Assembly: GCA_963816065.1 (NCBI GenBank)
Contig: CAWFJG010000029.1
Coordinates: forward strand, 62,001-126,000
Direction of reading: 5' to 3'
DNA: 64,000 bases
Origin: Roseiarcus sp963816065
Lineage (GTDB): Bacteria > Pseudomonadota > Alphaproteobacteria > Rhizobiales > Beijerinckiaceae
The notes beneath the pieces were generated by a model that worked only from the letters and a program-made list of their open reading frames with translations, ran no database searches and was not told the origin of the DNA. Below are positions 8,439 through 18,312 of this stretch, piece after piece (position 1 is the first letter of the stretch; the number at the start of each line of letters is the position of its first letter). A program made the translations under genes and the position numbers.

Positions 8439-8531
8439 GCTTTGTGACGCGCGGTCGCTGACCGCGCCGCCGCGCTCTTTGATTTTGGCGGGGTCACCGA
8501 CCCCGCCCCGCAAACGGCGGAGGAAACGACG

Positions 8532-10356
8532 ATGAAAATCCCGCTGACTTTCGGGCCGCCGCACGTGGCCGTCGAGCGCCGGGCGGACGGCGCGATGATC
8601 GTCGAGTTCGCCCGAGCCGCTCGCGGCCTATCCGCGGTCGATGACCGACTGGCTCGATCACTGGGCGCGCGCTGCGCCCGACCGCGTGTTCCTGGCCGAG
8701 CGGTCGGACGGCGCCTGGCGGCGGGTGACCTACGCGGAGGCGCGCGACATCGCCCGCCGCGTCGCGCAGGCGATCCTCGATCGCGGCCTTAGCCCCGAGC
8801 GGCCGATCGCCATCCTTTCGGGCAACAGCGTCGATCATGCGCTGATCGGCCTCGGCGCGATGATCGCCGGCGTGCCCTATGCGCCCGTCTCGCAGCCCTA
8901 TTCGCTGGTCGCCAAGGACTACGGCAAGCTCAAGACCATTCTCGACGTCCTGACGCCGGGCCTTGTGTATGTCAGCGACGGCGCGCGGTTCACGCTCGCG
9001 CTCGCAGCGGGCGTGCCGAAGGACGTCGAGGTCGTGGCGGGCGTCATCCGCCAACGGACTGGCCCTCGATCGGGCTTTGAAACCTTCATCGCCAAGCCCG
9101 CCGGACCCGAGGTCGACGTCGCCCACGCCAAGGTCGGCCACGACACCGTGGCGAAACTCCTCTTCACCTCGGGATCGACCGGATCGCCCAAGGGCGTCAT
9201 CAATACGCAGAGGATGATGACCTCGAACCAGGCCATGTTGAAGGGCGTCAATCCGAGCTACCACCTGGTCGCGCCGGTGCTCGTCGACTGGCTGCCCTGG
9301 AGCCACACGTTCGGCGGCAACAACAACTTCAATCTCGTGCTGTCGGCCGGCGGCTCCTACTATATCGACGAGGGGCGTCCGCTGCCGGGCGCGATCGACG
9401 CCACCGTGCGCAATCTCAAGGACGTGTCGCCGACCATCTATTACAACGTCCCGAAGGGCCTCGAGATGCTGCTGCCCTATGTCGAAGCGGATGCGGACTT
9501 GCGCAAAAGCCTGTTCACCCACTTGCAGGCCTTCGTCTACGCCGGCGCGGCGCTCAGCCCCCATGTGCGCGAGGCGTTCGAGCGGTTGGGCCAGGAGACG
9601 GTCGGCCATGTCGTGCCGATCCTGACCTCGCTCGGCTCGACCGAAACCGGCCCATCGGCGCTCAGCGTCACCGAGAAGGCCTGCGCCCCGGGCGTCATCG
9701 GCATTCCCAATCACGGGGTCGAATTGAAGCTCGTGCCCAACGGCGACAAACTCGAGGCGCGGCTGAAGAGCCCGAGCATCACGCCGGGCTACTGGCGCCG
9801 TCCCGAACTTACCCGGGACGCATTCGACGAGGAGGGCTACTACAAGCTCGGCGACGCTCTCAAGTTCTTCGACGAGAAGGAACCCGAGCTCGGCTTCGTG
9901 TTCGACGGACGCGTGGCGGAGGACTTCAAGCTCGCCACTGGCACCTGGGTCAGCGTCGGCCCGCTGCGGCTGAAGTTCATCGCCCATTGCGCCCCCTATG
10001 TCACGGACCTGGTCGTCGCGGGCCACGACCGCGACGACGCGGCGGCGCTGGTCGTGCCCTACCTTCCGGCCTGCCGGGAGCTTGCGGGCTTGAGCGAAAC
10101 GACGAGCGACGCAGAAGCGCTCATGCATCTGAAGGTGCGCGAGACGTTTTCCGCCCTGCTCGCCGCGTTCAACAAGACGGCCGGCGGCAGTTCGGGGCGT
10201 TTCGCCCGCCTCATCCTGATGGACGACCCACCCTCGCTCGATTCCGGCGAGCTCACCGACAAGGGCTCGATCAACCAGCGCGCCGTGCTCGCGTTGCGAG
10301 CAGAGATGGTCGAAGAACTCTACGCCGAGACGCCCTCGCCGCGGACGATTCTGTAG
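8532..10356 (+). CDS. Feruloyl/4-coumaroyl-CoA synthetase (frameshifted near the start)
   Basis: AMP-forming acyl-CoA synthetase of about 607 residues after one correction. The N-terminus MKIPLTFGPPHVAVERRADG, starting at 8532 after a GGAGGAAA ribosome site, joins the main frame if one T is removed at 8606-8607, giving VESPEPLAAYPRSMTDWLDH. The 1825-base span is 3n+1, as one inserted base predicts. The AMP/ATP-binding P-loop is LLFTSGSTGSPKGV, the A5-like motif is TSLGSTETGPSA, and the family-specific WSHTFGGNNNFNLVLSAGG is present. The last resembles feruloyl-CoA synthases (Fcs/CouB) rather than plant 4CL. The enzyme would activate a hydroxycinnamate imported by the neighbouring ABC system, feeding the upstream crotonase. 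Confidence 0.83.
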
Positions 10357-10416
10357 CCGCGCTCGTTGAGCGCGGCCTCATTCGTCGACCGCGGCTGCAC
10401 ACGCAATGGAGGACCC

Positions 10417-11287
10417 ATGAACGTCAACGACCTCGTCGCCATCGACGTCCACACCCATGCCGAAGTCTCGTGCCGACAGGCGGCCGACGCCTTCTGGCAG
10501 CCCTATGAGGACGCGGCGAACACATACTTCAAGGCCGGCAAGCGGCCGACCATCGCCGAGACGGTCGCCTATTACCGCGAGCGCAAGATCGGCCTCGTCA
10601 TGTTCACCGTCGACAGCGAGTTCGAGATCGGCAATCGCCGCATCCCGAACGAGGAGGTGGCGGAGGCGGCCGCGGCCAATTCCGACATGATGATCGCGTT
10701 TGCCTCGATCGATCCGCACAAGGGCAAGATGGGCGTGCGCGAGGCGCGGGAGCTTATCGAAGCGGGCGTGATCAAGGGCTTCAAGTTCCATCCGACGGTG
10801 CAGGGCTTCTTCCCCAACGACAAGATCGCTTATGGCCTCTACGAGCTGATCGCCGCACTATAAGCTGCCGGCGGTGTTCCACTCCGGCCACTCCGGCATC
10901 GGCACGGGCATGCCGGGCGGCGGCGGCATGCGGCTCAAATACTCGAACCCGATCCATCTCGACGACGTGGCCGTCGATTTTCCGGACATGACGATCATCA
11001 TCGCCCATCCGTCCTGGCCCTGGCAGGACGAGGCGCTGTCGGTCTGTCTGCACAAGCCGAACGTCTATATCGACCTCTCCGGCTGGAGCCCGAAGTACTT
11101 TCCGCCGCAGCTCGTCCAGTACGCCAACAGCCAGCTCAAGACCAAGATGCTGTTCGGCTCGGACTTCCCTCTCATTCAGCCGGACCGCTGGATCAAGGAT
11201 TTTCGCGAAGCCGGCTTCAAGCCGGAGGTGCACGAGCTGATCCTTAAAGAGAACGCGATCCGGGCGCTGAAGATCGCGGCGGAGTAG
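10417..11287 (+). CDS. Amidohydrolase-2 family metal-dependent hydrolase (frameshifted)
   Basis: COG2159-type TIM-barrel hydrolase, about 289 residues after correction. The start follows a GGAGGACCC site. Metal-binding residues are visible: DVHTHAE near the start (H12, H14), FHSGHSGIG, IIAHPSWPW, and the C-terminal GSDFPL aspartate. The frame is interrupted by TAA at 10861. Removing one base in the preceding GCACTAT restores IADYKLPAVFHSG, and the 871-base span is 3n+1. This family includes decarboxylases and lactonases of aromatic degradation, such as ACMS decarboxylase and gamma-resorcylate decarboxylase, so a step in aromatic-acid breakdown is plausible. No specific substrate can be read from the sequence. 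It probably belongs to the same operon as the CoA ligase 60 bases upstream. Confidence 0.78.
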
Positions 11288-11381
11288 GGGGAACCCGGCG
11301 CTTGACGTTCTTTTTCCGGCCGGGCCTGATGCGAGCGCCGCCGACATCGACGAGTCGCAGCCAAGCTTGAGGAGGAGCCTG

Positions 11382-11789
11382 ATGAAGGTCGAGGGCGGGT
11401 GCTACTGCAAAAAGGTCCGTTATGAGGCGGAGGGCGAGCCAGTGCTCCGGGCGGAATGCCTTTGCCGCCCCTGCCAGTATTTTTCCGGCGGCGCGCCGAA
11501 TATGTTCATGCTGATGCCGCCGCAGGGCTTTCGCTACACGAACGGCGAAGCTCGCCAGTTCAGGCGTGACGACATCGAGAACGCCCGGACGCGCGAGTTC
11601 TGCGGAGAGTGCGGCACGCACCTGCTCACGCGCCGCCCCGGCCTTCCGTTCGTCATCCTCAAGGTCGGAACGCTGGATGACCCGAGCCAGTTCGGCATGC
11701 CGCAAATGGCGATTAACGCGAGCGACCGCCAAGCTTTCCATTGCCTCCCGGACGGGCTGCCGACTTTCGACGGATTGCCGCCCCGCTAG
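11382..11789 (+). CDS. GFA / CENP-V family zinc-binding protein
   Basis: 135-residue protein starting after a GGAGGAG ribosome site. It has the GFA-domain cysteine pattern: GGCYCKKVRYEA (C7, C9), CLCRPCQYF (C26, C28, C31) and EFCGECGTHLL (C74, C77), which bind structural and catalytic zinc. The family was named for S-hydroxymethylglutathione synthase (Gfa), but most members have unknown function and formaldehyde-glutathione condensation is not established for them. It lies about 95 bases behind the amidohydrolase and 18 bases before an alpha/beta hydrolase, so it may be part of a longer operon. Confidence 0.82.
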   Translation: MKVEGGCYCKKVRYEAEGEPVLRAECLCRPCQYFSGGAPNMFMLMPPQGFRYTNGEARQFRRDDIENARTREFCGECGTHLLTRRPGLPFVILKVGTLDDPSQFGMPQMAINASDRQAFHCLPDGLPTFDGLPPR

Positions 11790-11807
11790 GCGGTTCGGCT
11801 CGGCGCC

Positions 11808-12619
11808 ATGAAAGCCTTCTCCTGGACCGAATCCCCTCACGGCGCGATCATCGCCGATGGCAAACGGCTGGAGGCTGCGGCGTTCGGGCCGCCGCCGCAG
11901 GCGGCGCCAACCCTCGTCCTGCTGCACGAGGGCCTCGGCTGCGTCGCGCTGTGGCGCGAGTTCCCCGAAAAGCTCGCGCGTGCGACCGGCTTCGGCGTGT
12001 TTGTCTATTCGCGCGCCGGCTACGGCCGCTCCGACCCGGTCGCCTTGCCCCGGCCTCTCGACTATATGACCCGCGAGGCGCGCGAAACCCTTCCCGCCGT
12101 TCTCGGCGCGATCGGCTTCCGGCGTGGCGTGCTCGTCGGCCACAGCGACGGCGCCTCGATCGCGGCGATCTACGTCGGCGAGCACGACGACGAGCGCGTC
12201 AAGGGCCTCGTCCTGATCGCGCCGCACCTGTTCACCGAGGCGCCGGGGCTCGCAGCCATCGCCGAGGCGAAACGGGCCTACGCGACGAGCGACCTCAAGG
12301 CCAGGCTCGCCCGGCATCACGCCCATGTCGACGCCGCCTTCCTCGGCTGGAACGGCGCCTGGCTCGACCCCGGCTTCAGGGCCTGGAACATTGAGAGCTT
12401 CGTCGAGCGCTGGCGCGCGCCCGCGCTCGTCATCCAGGGGACGGACGACCAGTACGGCACGCTCGCTCAGGTTCGCGCGATCGAGGCCCGCTCGCCTGCG
12501 CCGGTCGAGACGCTTGTCCTCGGCAATTGCCGCCATGCGCCACAATTCGAACAGCCGGACGCAACTCTTGACGCGCATTGCAGCGTTCTGTCGCGACACC
12601 CTCAGGAGAGCGGATGTGA
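11808..12619 (+). CDS. Alpha/beta hydrolase (frameshifted near the C-terminus)
   Basis: About 269 residues. The fold is clear: oxyanion region LLHEGLGCVALWREFPEKLA, nucleophile elbow VGHSDGAS (serine replaced in position by the S of GHSDG), acid-strand region IQGTDDQYG and terminal NCRHAPQFEQP with the catalytic histidine. After ATL the frame moves twice by one base, giving TRIAAFCRDTLR and then the TGA at 12617. The 812-base span is 3n+2, which agrees with two inserted bases. The stop overlaps the dehydrogenase ATG by one base (TGATG). The substrate is unknown; the family includes ester and carbon-carbon bond hydrolases of aromatic pathways. Confidence 0.75.
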
Positions 12620-13657
12620 TGCTCGCCGCCCGCATTCACGACCATGGAGGCAACGAGGTCCTCAGGATCGACGAATTGCCAAAGCCTCAGCGAAAGCCGG
12701 GCCACGCGCTCGTCCGGATGATCGCCGGCGGCCTCAACCGGGTCGACCTCTATATGCGCAACACGGGCGCCGGCATCACCCATCAGCTGCCGCTCATCCT
12801 CGGGCTCGACGGCGCGGGCATTGTCGAGGAGGCGGACGAAGGCTCGACGGTCCACGCCGGCGACGAGATCGTCATCTATCCGGGTCAGCCTTGCGGGTCG
12901 TGCGAATTCTGCCACAAGGGCGAAGAGGTCCTCTGCACGCGCGGAAAAATCTTCGGCGAGCAGGCCGACGGAACCTTCGCCGGCTTTGTTTGGCGCCCGT
13001 GGGCAGCCTGCTCGGCAAGCCGCGGTCGCTCGATTTCGTCCAGGGCGCCTCGCTCAGCGTCGCCTGGCTCACCGCGTGGCGGATGATCAGGACCAAGGCG
13101 CGGCTTCAGCCCGGCGAAACCGACGCTCATCTTCGGCGTCGGCGGATCGGTGTCGCTCGCCGCGACCCAGATCGTCGGCGCGATGGGCGCGCGGGCGATC
13201 GTGACCTCGCGCGATCCGGCTAAACTCGACCGCGTGACCAGGTTTGGAGCCGCCGAGACGATTTGCGACGAGGGCGGCTCCTCGGTGCTCGACCGGGTGA
13301 TGGAGCTCACCGCCAGGCGCGGCGTCGACGTCGTGATCGAGAACGTCGGCAAGGCCGTCTGGCCGACCGCGATGAAAGCGCTGGTGCGGGGCGGCCGGCT
13401 CGTCACTTGCGGCGCGACGACGGGCGGCGACCCGTCGGCGGACCTGCAGCCGGCTCTTCATCCGCCAGCTGAGCGTGCTCGGCTCGACCCTGGGCACGCG
13501 CGCCGAATTCGCCGACATGATCGCCTTCATCACCGAGAAGGGGCTCACGCCCCACATCGACCAAACCTTCCCGCTGACCGAGATCCACGCCGCGATGGAC
13601 TGGCTCGAGGCCGGCCTCCAGCTCGGCAAGATCGGGCTGGTGATCAGCGCTGCGTGA
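12619..13657 (+). CDS. Zinc-dependent medium-chain alcohol dehydrogenase (several frameshifts)
   Basis: MDR-family oxidoreductase, about 345 residues when corrected. The start at 12619 follows AGGAGA. The structural zinc loop PCGSCEFCHKGEEVLC is intact, and the Rossmann motif GVGGSVSLAATQIVGAMGA lies in a second frame. Breaks are near 12985 (one T missing in GTTTGG; restores FVLAPVGSLLGKP), 13125 (one extra G; restores PGETTLIFGVGG) and 13450 (one extra C; restores DLQRLFIRQLSVLGS). Two insertions and one deletion match the 1039-base span (3n+1). It would oxidise an alcohol or reduce an aldehyde with NAD(P). Its place after an aromatic-acid locus hints at an aromatic aldehyde or alcohol, but nothing in the sequence fixes the substrate. 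Confidence 0.75.
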
Positions 13658-13717
13658 CCTGTCGCCGCGCGCGCTGCGCGCGGCGACGCGATCGGCGAGC
13701 GCGGCTACAGGGTCGGC

Positions 13718-14443
13718 TTACGACTTCGCGCCGACGAGGACCGGGTCTGGCCGATAGAGCTCCGGAAACAGCCGCTTCAGGTTCGCGATCTTCGGCAGGT
13801 CGTTGAACACGATGTACGGGTAGGTCGGGTTCTGCGCGAGAAAGTCCTGATGATAGGCTTCGGCGCGGATAGAAGGTCTTGCCCGGCTCGATCGTCGTGA
13901 CGACCGGCGCGCCGAACGTGTGCGCCGGATTGAGCTGGGCGATATAAGCCTTCGCGACATCCGCCTGCGCTTCGCTCGTCGGGAAGATCGGCGGAGCGGT
14001 ATTGCGTCCCGTCGTCCGGACCCTGGCGGTTGAGCTCGGTCGGGTCGTGGGCGACCGAGAAATAGATCTGCAAGAGCTTGCCGTAGCTGATCTTGGCCGG
14101 GTCGAACGCGATCTCGAACCGATTCGGCGTGTCCCGTGTCGCCTTGGCTGGTCATGTCGTAATGGGCGGTCTCCGCCGCGCCGCCGGCGTAGCCTGACAC
14201 GGCGCAGGCGACTCCGTCGACATGCTGGAACACGCCCTGCACGCCCCAGAAACAGCCGCCTGCGACGACGGCGACCTCGCGCGAGCCGCTCACCGGCTCG
14301 TCGACCGCGGGCGGCGGCACGCGCCGGACCTCCTCGGCCTTGGACGGCGACACGCCGAGCGAAGCGACGGCGGCGAAGCCGGCGGCGAGCACCGCGCCGA
14401 CGCCAAGATGGGCGAGAGACCTTCGAGCAAGAGCATAGCCCAT
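13718..14443 (-). CDS. msrA: Peptide methionine sulfoxide reductase MsrA, exported (several frameshifts)
   Basis: Repairs methionine-S-sulfoxide in proteins. The N-terminus is a signal peptide (LGVGAVLAAGFAAVASLGV), so this copy acts in the periplasm. The catalytic motif AGGCFWGVQGVFQ holds the nucleophilic cysteine. Middle segments lie in other frames: LLQIYFSVAHDPTELNRQGP and YIAQLNPAHTFGAPVVTTIE. The C-terminus AYHQDFLAQNPTYPYIVFND is back in the starting frame. All MsrA landmarks occur in order across the 726-base span (a multiple of three), so the breaks are compensating single-base errors rather than decay. Usual length with a signal is about 220-240 residues. Confidence 0.82.
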   Translation of the reverse strand: MGYALARRSLAHLGVGAVLAAGFAAVASLGVSPSKAEEVRRVPPPAVDEPVSGSREVAVVAGGCFWGVQGVFQHVDGVACAVSGYAGGAAETAHYDMTSQGDTGHAESVRDRVRPGQDQLRQALADLFLGRPRPDRAQPPGSGRRDAIPLRRSSRRAKRRRMSRRLISPSSIRRTRSARRSSRRSSRARPSIRAEAYHQDFLAQNPTYPYIVFNDLPKIANLKRLFPELYRPDPVLVGAKS

Positions 14444-14480
14444 GACATTCCTCTCCTAACGAACGGACCGTCGTCGATGT

Positions 14481-14590
14481 GTCGTCCCCGCGAACGCGGG
14501 GATCCAGAGTTTTGGCGCGGACAAACCCCGTAGAGGGCCCGACGCCGGCACGCCGCCTACGGCCGTGGGTGCCCGCATCCGCGGGCATGA
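14481..14590. repeat. Dispersed palindromic repeat in the msrA-fadB gap
   Basis: Two short hairpins: CCCCGCG with CGCGGGG (14486-14501) and TGCCCGC with GCGGGCA (14570-14587). The context CGTCCCCGCGAACGCGGGGA is a common intergenic repeat unit of Hyphomicrobiales. The rest of the gap 14444-14749 has no gene; a GC-rich CCCTCCCCCC segment and a TTTTTTT run (about 14642-14648) follow. Confidence 0.55.
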
Positions 14591-14749
14591 CAGCATTCGA
14601 AGGTACGCCCACCCTCCCCCCTCGTTACGGCGCAAGCGGGATTTTTTTGCGACCGTGGCCGAAACGGAGGTCGCCCTTTGCCCTTGCCCTTCCCGCCGCC
14701 GACCGGATAGCCTATCGATCACATGTGAACCGTTGTGGGAGGAATGCCG

Positions 14750-16829
14750 GTGACGTCCATCAACCCGGTTGCGGATTATTCGGTCGAAGGCGACGTCGCG
14801 ATCGTCACGATCAACTCGCCGCCGGTCAATGCGCTCTCCCAAGCCGTGCGCGAGGGCTTGATGCTCGGCGTCGAAAAGGCAGAGGCCGAACGCCGCGATC
14901 AAGGCGACTGTCCTGATCTGCGCCGGCCGCACCTTCATCGCCGGCGCCGACATCACCGAATTCGGCAAGCCGCCGGCCAAGCCCTACGTTCCAGACGTGC
15001 TCGACCGGATCGAGAACGCCAGAAAGCCGGTGATCGCCGCCCTGCACGGCACGGCCCTCGGCGGCGGCTTTGAGGTCGCGCTGACCGCGCATTACCGGAT
15101 CGCCGTCCCTTCCGCCAAATGCGGCCTGCCGGAGATCAAGCTCGGCCTCATCCCCGGCGCCGGCGGCACCCAGCGCCTGCCGCGCCTCGTCGGGGTCGAG
15201 AAGGCGCTCGACGTCATTCTGACGGGAACGCCGTTCGGCGCGCGCGAGGCCAGCGACTGGGGCGTGGTCGACGCGCTCGCCGAGGAGGGCAAACTCAGGG
15301 AGGGCGCGATCGCTTTCGCCAAGCAGTTGATCGCCGACAAGGCGCCGTTGAAGAAGGTTCGAGACCGCGACGAGAAGCTCGCGCCGGCGCGGGGGCAGCC
15401 CGAGATCTTCGCGTCGATCCGCAAGGCGCACGCGCGCAAGTTCCGCGGCTTCGAAGCCTGGGAAAAGGCGATCAAGTCGGTGCAAAACGCCGTCGACCTG
15501 CCGTTCGACGAGGGCATGAGACACGAGCGCGACATGTTCATGGCGCTGCTCGGCTCGACCCAGTCGAAAGCGCAGCGGCACGTTTTCTTCGCCGAGCGCG
15601 CCTCAGCCAAGATTGCCGACATTGGGCCGGACGTTCCGTTGAAGCCCATCGCACGCGTCGGCGTGATCGGCGCCGGCACCATGGGTGGCGGCATTTCCAT
15701 GAACTTCCTCACCGCCAGCATTCCCGTCGCCATCGTCGAGACGTCGCAGGAGGCGCTCGACAGAGGCCTCTCGATCATGCGCAAGAACTACGAGAACACG
15801 GCCAGGAAGGGCCGCATGACGATGGACGAGGTCGAAGCGCGCATGGGACGCCTAACGCCGACGCTCGACTTCGGCGCGCTGAAGGACGCCGACCTCGTGA
15901 TCGAGGCCGTGTACGAGAACATGGAGATCAAGAAGTCGATCTTTGCGCGGCTCGACGGCGTCGCCAAGCCCGGCGCGATCCTCGCCTCGAACACGAGCTA
16001 TCTCAACATCGACGAAATCGCCGCGCAGACGAAGCGTCCCGAGGACGTGCTCGGCATGCACTTCTTCTCGCCCGCCAACGTGATGCGGCTGCTCGAGATC
16101 GTACGCGGCGCCAAGACGTCGAAGACCGTCCTCGCCACGGTCGCGGCGCTCGCGCCGAAAATTGGCAAGGTCGGCGTGACGGTCGGCGTCTGCTACGGCT
16201 TTGTCGGCAACCGCATGCTCGCCGAGCGCCAGCGCGAAGCGGGCAAGCTCATCCTCGAAGGCGCGACGCCCTCGGCGGTCGACCGGGCGCTCACCGATTT
16301 CGGCATGCCCATGGGGCCGTTCGCCATGAGCGACCTCGCCGGCCTCGACATCGGCTGGTCGGCCGAGACATCGAAGCGTGGCAGCATCCGCGACATCTTG
16401 TGCGAGGAGGGCCGGCGCGGGCAGAAGACCGGCGCGGGCTTCTACGACTACGACGCCGAGCGCCACGCCAAGCCGTCCGCCCATGTCGAAGAGATCATTC
16501 GCGCCTTCGCCGCTTCCAAGGGCGTCGCCCAGCGAGACATCTCCGACGCGGAAATCCTCGAGCGCTGCATCTATCCGATGATCAACGAGGGCGCGAAGAT
16601 TCTGGAGGAAGGCAAAGCGCAGCGCGCCTCCGACATCGACGTCGTCTGGATCATGGGCTACGGCTGGCCGGTCTACCGCGGCGGCCCGATGTTCTACGCC
16701 GACACGGTCGGACTGAAGGCCGTGCTGGACAAGCTGAAGGCGTTCCAGGCGAAGTTCGGCGACGACTTCAAGCCGGCGGCGCTCTTGGAGAAGCTGGCCG
16801 CCGAGGGCGGAGCGTTTTCGAAAGCTTGA
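14750..16829 (+). CDS. Bifunctional enoyl-CoA hydratase / 3-hydroxyacyl-CoA dehydrogenase (frameshifted)
   Basis: About 692 residues with a FadB/FadJ/PimF-like layout: crotonase domain first (GRTFIAGADITEFG, GTALGGGFEVALTAHYRIAV, LPEIKLGLIPGAGGTQRLPR) and then an NAD-binding domain (RVGVIGAGTMGGGISMNF) with the C-terminal dehydrogenase helical pair (GFVGNRML). Both crotonase glutamates are present. The frame breaks near 14895, where removing one base joins EKAEA to IKATVLICAGRTF; the span is 3n+1. The start is set by a GGGAGGA site: the ATG at 14744 touches it, so GTG at 14750 with six bases of spacing fits better. It catalyses two beta-oxidation steps, with the thiolase gene directly downstream for the last. 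R. palustris PimF, in dicarboxylic acid breakdown, is a close analogue. Confidence 0.85.
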
Positions 16830-16834
16830 GATCG

Positions 16835-16985
16835 TTGCTTCTCCCCGCTCGCGGGGAGAAGGTGGCGCTAAGCGCCGGATGAGGGCGGCGCAACGTTCGA
16901 CACTCGCATTCGCTCCAACCTCGACTGTCGGCGCAGCCCCTCACCCTGACCCTCTCCCCGCAAACGAGGCGAGGGGATCCCAACC
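16835..16985. repeat. Palindromic repeat, possible terminator between fadB-like and thiolase genes
   Basis: An 11-base perfect stem, CTTCTCCCCGC (16838-16848) with GCGGGGAGAAG (16851-16861), lies nine bases after the preceding stop and is followed by a second GC-rich part of the dispersed repeat family (CCCTCACCCTGACCCTCTCC). There is no T-run, so termination is uncertain. Confidence 0.55.
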
Positions 16986-16997
16986 GGAGTGATTTTT

Positions 16998-18200
16998 ATG
17001 CGTGAAGCCGTCATCGTTTCCACCGCCCGCACGCCGATCGGCAAGGCCTATCGGGGCGCGTTCAACGACACCCAGGCCCAGACGCTCGGCGGCCGCGCGA
17101 TCGCCGAGGCGCTGAAGCGCGCCAAGATCGAGGGCGCCGAAGTCGACGACGTCGTGATCGGCGCGGCCATGCAGCAGGGCTCGACCGGCTACAACATCGG
17201 CCGGCAGGCGGCGCTGCGCGCCGGGCTGCCGACCAGTGTCGCCGGCATGTCGGTCGACCGGCAATGCGCCTCCGGCCTGATGGCGATTTCGATCGCCGCC
17301 AAGGAAATCATTCAGGACGGCATGAGCGTGACGGTCGGCGGCGGGCTCGAATCGATTTCGCTCGTGCAGAACGACAAGGCCAACAGCTACCGCAATCAGG
17401 ACCCGTGGCTCATCGCACACCGCAACGACACGTACATGTCGATGCTCGAGACGGCCGAGGTCGTCGCCAAGCGCTACACGATTTCACGCGAGGCGCAGGA
17501 CGCCTTCGCGCTCCAGTCGCAACAGCGCACCGCCGCAGCCCAGGCCGCCGGGCGATTCGACAAGGAGATCGCGCCGCTCGCGACCGTGATGAAGGTGACC
17601 GACAAGGCCACCGGGGCCGTTTCGGACAAGGAGGTCACGCTGAAGCAGGACGAGGGGCCGCGCGCCGACACGACGCTCGCCGGTCTCGCCGCGCTGAAGC
17701 CCGTGTTCGCCAATGGCCAGACGATCGAGCAGGGCGCCTGCATCACCGCCGGCAACGCCTCGCAGCTCTCCGACGGCGCGAGCGCCTGCGTGCTCATGGA
17801 GGCGAAGCTCGCGAGCCAGCGCAACCTCTCGCCGCTCGGGATCTATCGCGGCGTCGCTGTCGCCGGTTGCGACCCGGACGAGATGGGCATCGGGCCGGTG
17901 TTCGCCATTCCGAAGCTGCTCAAGACGCACGGCCTCAAGGTCGACGACATCGGCCTCTGGGAGCTGAACGAAGCCTTCGCCGTGCAGGTGATCTACTGCC
18001 GCGACAGGCTCGGCATCGACAACGAGCGGCTCAACGTCGACGGCGGCGCGATCGCCGTCGGCCATCCCTACGGCATGAGCGGCGCGCGCCTGACTGGCCA
18101 TGCGCTGCTCGAGGGCAAGCGGCGCGGGGTGAAATATGTGGTGGTGACGATGTGCATCGGCGGCGGCCAGGGCGCTGCGGGCCTGTTCGAAATCGCGTGA
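16998..18200 (+). CDS. Acetyl-CoA acyltransferase (thiolase)
   Basis: 400-residue thiolase that cleaves 3-ketoacyl-CoA with CoA, releasing acetyl-CoA. The active site is complete: nucleophile C90 in VDRQCASGLMAI, H356 in AIAVGHPYGMSGAR and the acid/base C386 in TMCIGGGQG. The start at 16998 follows a GGAGTG site at seven bases; an in-frame codon at 16989 is less likely. It lies downstream of the hydratase-dehydrogenase, so together they form a beta-oxidation pair. Motifs favour a degradative 3-ketoacyl-CoA thiolase over biosynthetic PhaA, but chain-length preference is not readable. Confidence 0.92.
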   Translation: MREAVIVSTARTPIGKAYRGAFNDTQAQTLGGRAIAEALKRAKIEGAEVDDVVIGAAMQQGSTGYNIGRQAALRAGLPTSVAGMSVDRQCASGLMAISIAAKEIIQDGMSVTVGGGLESISLVQNDKANSYRNQDPWLIAHRNDTYMSMLETAEVVAKRYTISREAQDAFALQSQQRTAAAQAAGRFDKEIAPLATVMKVTDKATGAVSDKEVTLKQDEGPRADTTLAGLAALKPVFANGQTIEQGACITAGNASQLSDGASACVLMEAKLASQRNLSPLGIYRGVAVAGCDPDEMGIGPVFAIPKLLKTHGLKVDDIGLWELNEAFAVQVIYCRDRLGIDNERLNVDGGAIAVGHPYGMSGARLTGHALLEGKRRGVKYVVVTMCIGGGQGAAGLFEIA

Positions 18201-18206
18201 GCGGCG

Positions 18207-18299
18207 TGATTGCGGGCGCAGCCGAGCAATTTGGGGGATCACAGGGAGCCCCGCGGCGCCCAGATCCCCATTCCGCTTCGCTCCTCGCGATGACGACAG
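18207..18299. repeat. Degenerate intergenic repeat
   Basis: Imperfect inverted repeat with ends like ATTGCGGGCGCAGCCGAGCA and CTTCGCTCCTCGCGATGACG. It is related to the better-preserved copy at 57580-57663. It separates the thiolase from the next hydrolase. Confidence 0.45.
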
Positions 18300-18312
18300 G
18301 AGAAGCAGTCGG

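Noticed and set aside
8532..8792. Separate small gene before the CoA ligase
   Set aside because: It is the N-terminus of the ligase; removing one T at 8606-8607 joins the frames and restores VESPEPLAAYPRS.
10417..11287. Two adjacent amidohydrolase genes
   Set aside because: The first half ends mid-fold and the second starts mid-fold; together they make one family-length protein with a one-base break near 10857.
12325..13086. Hydrolase-dehydrogenase fusion
   Set aside because: The continuous frame across the junction arises from two inserted bases; the TGATG overlap at 12617-12621 is a normal operon junction.
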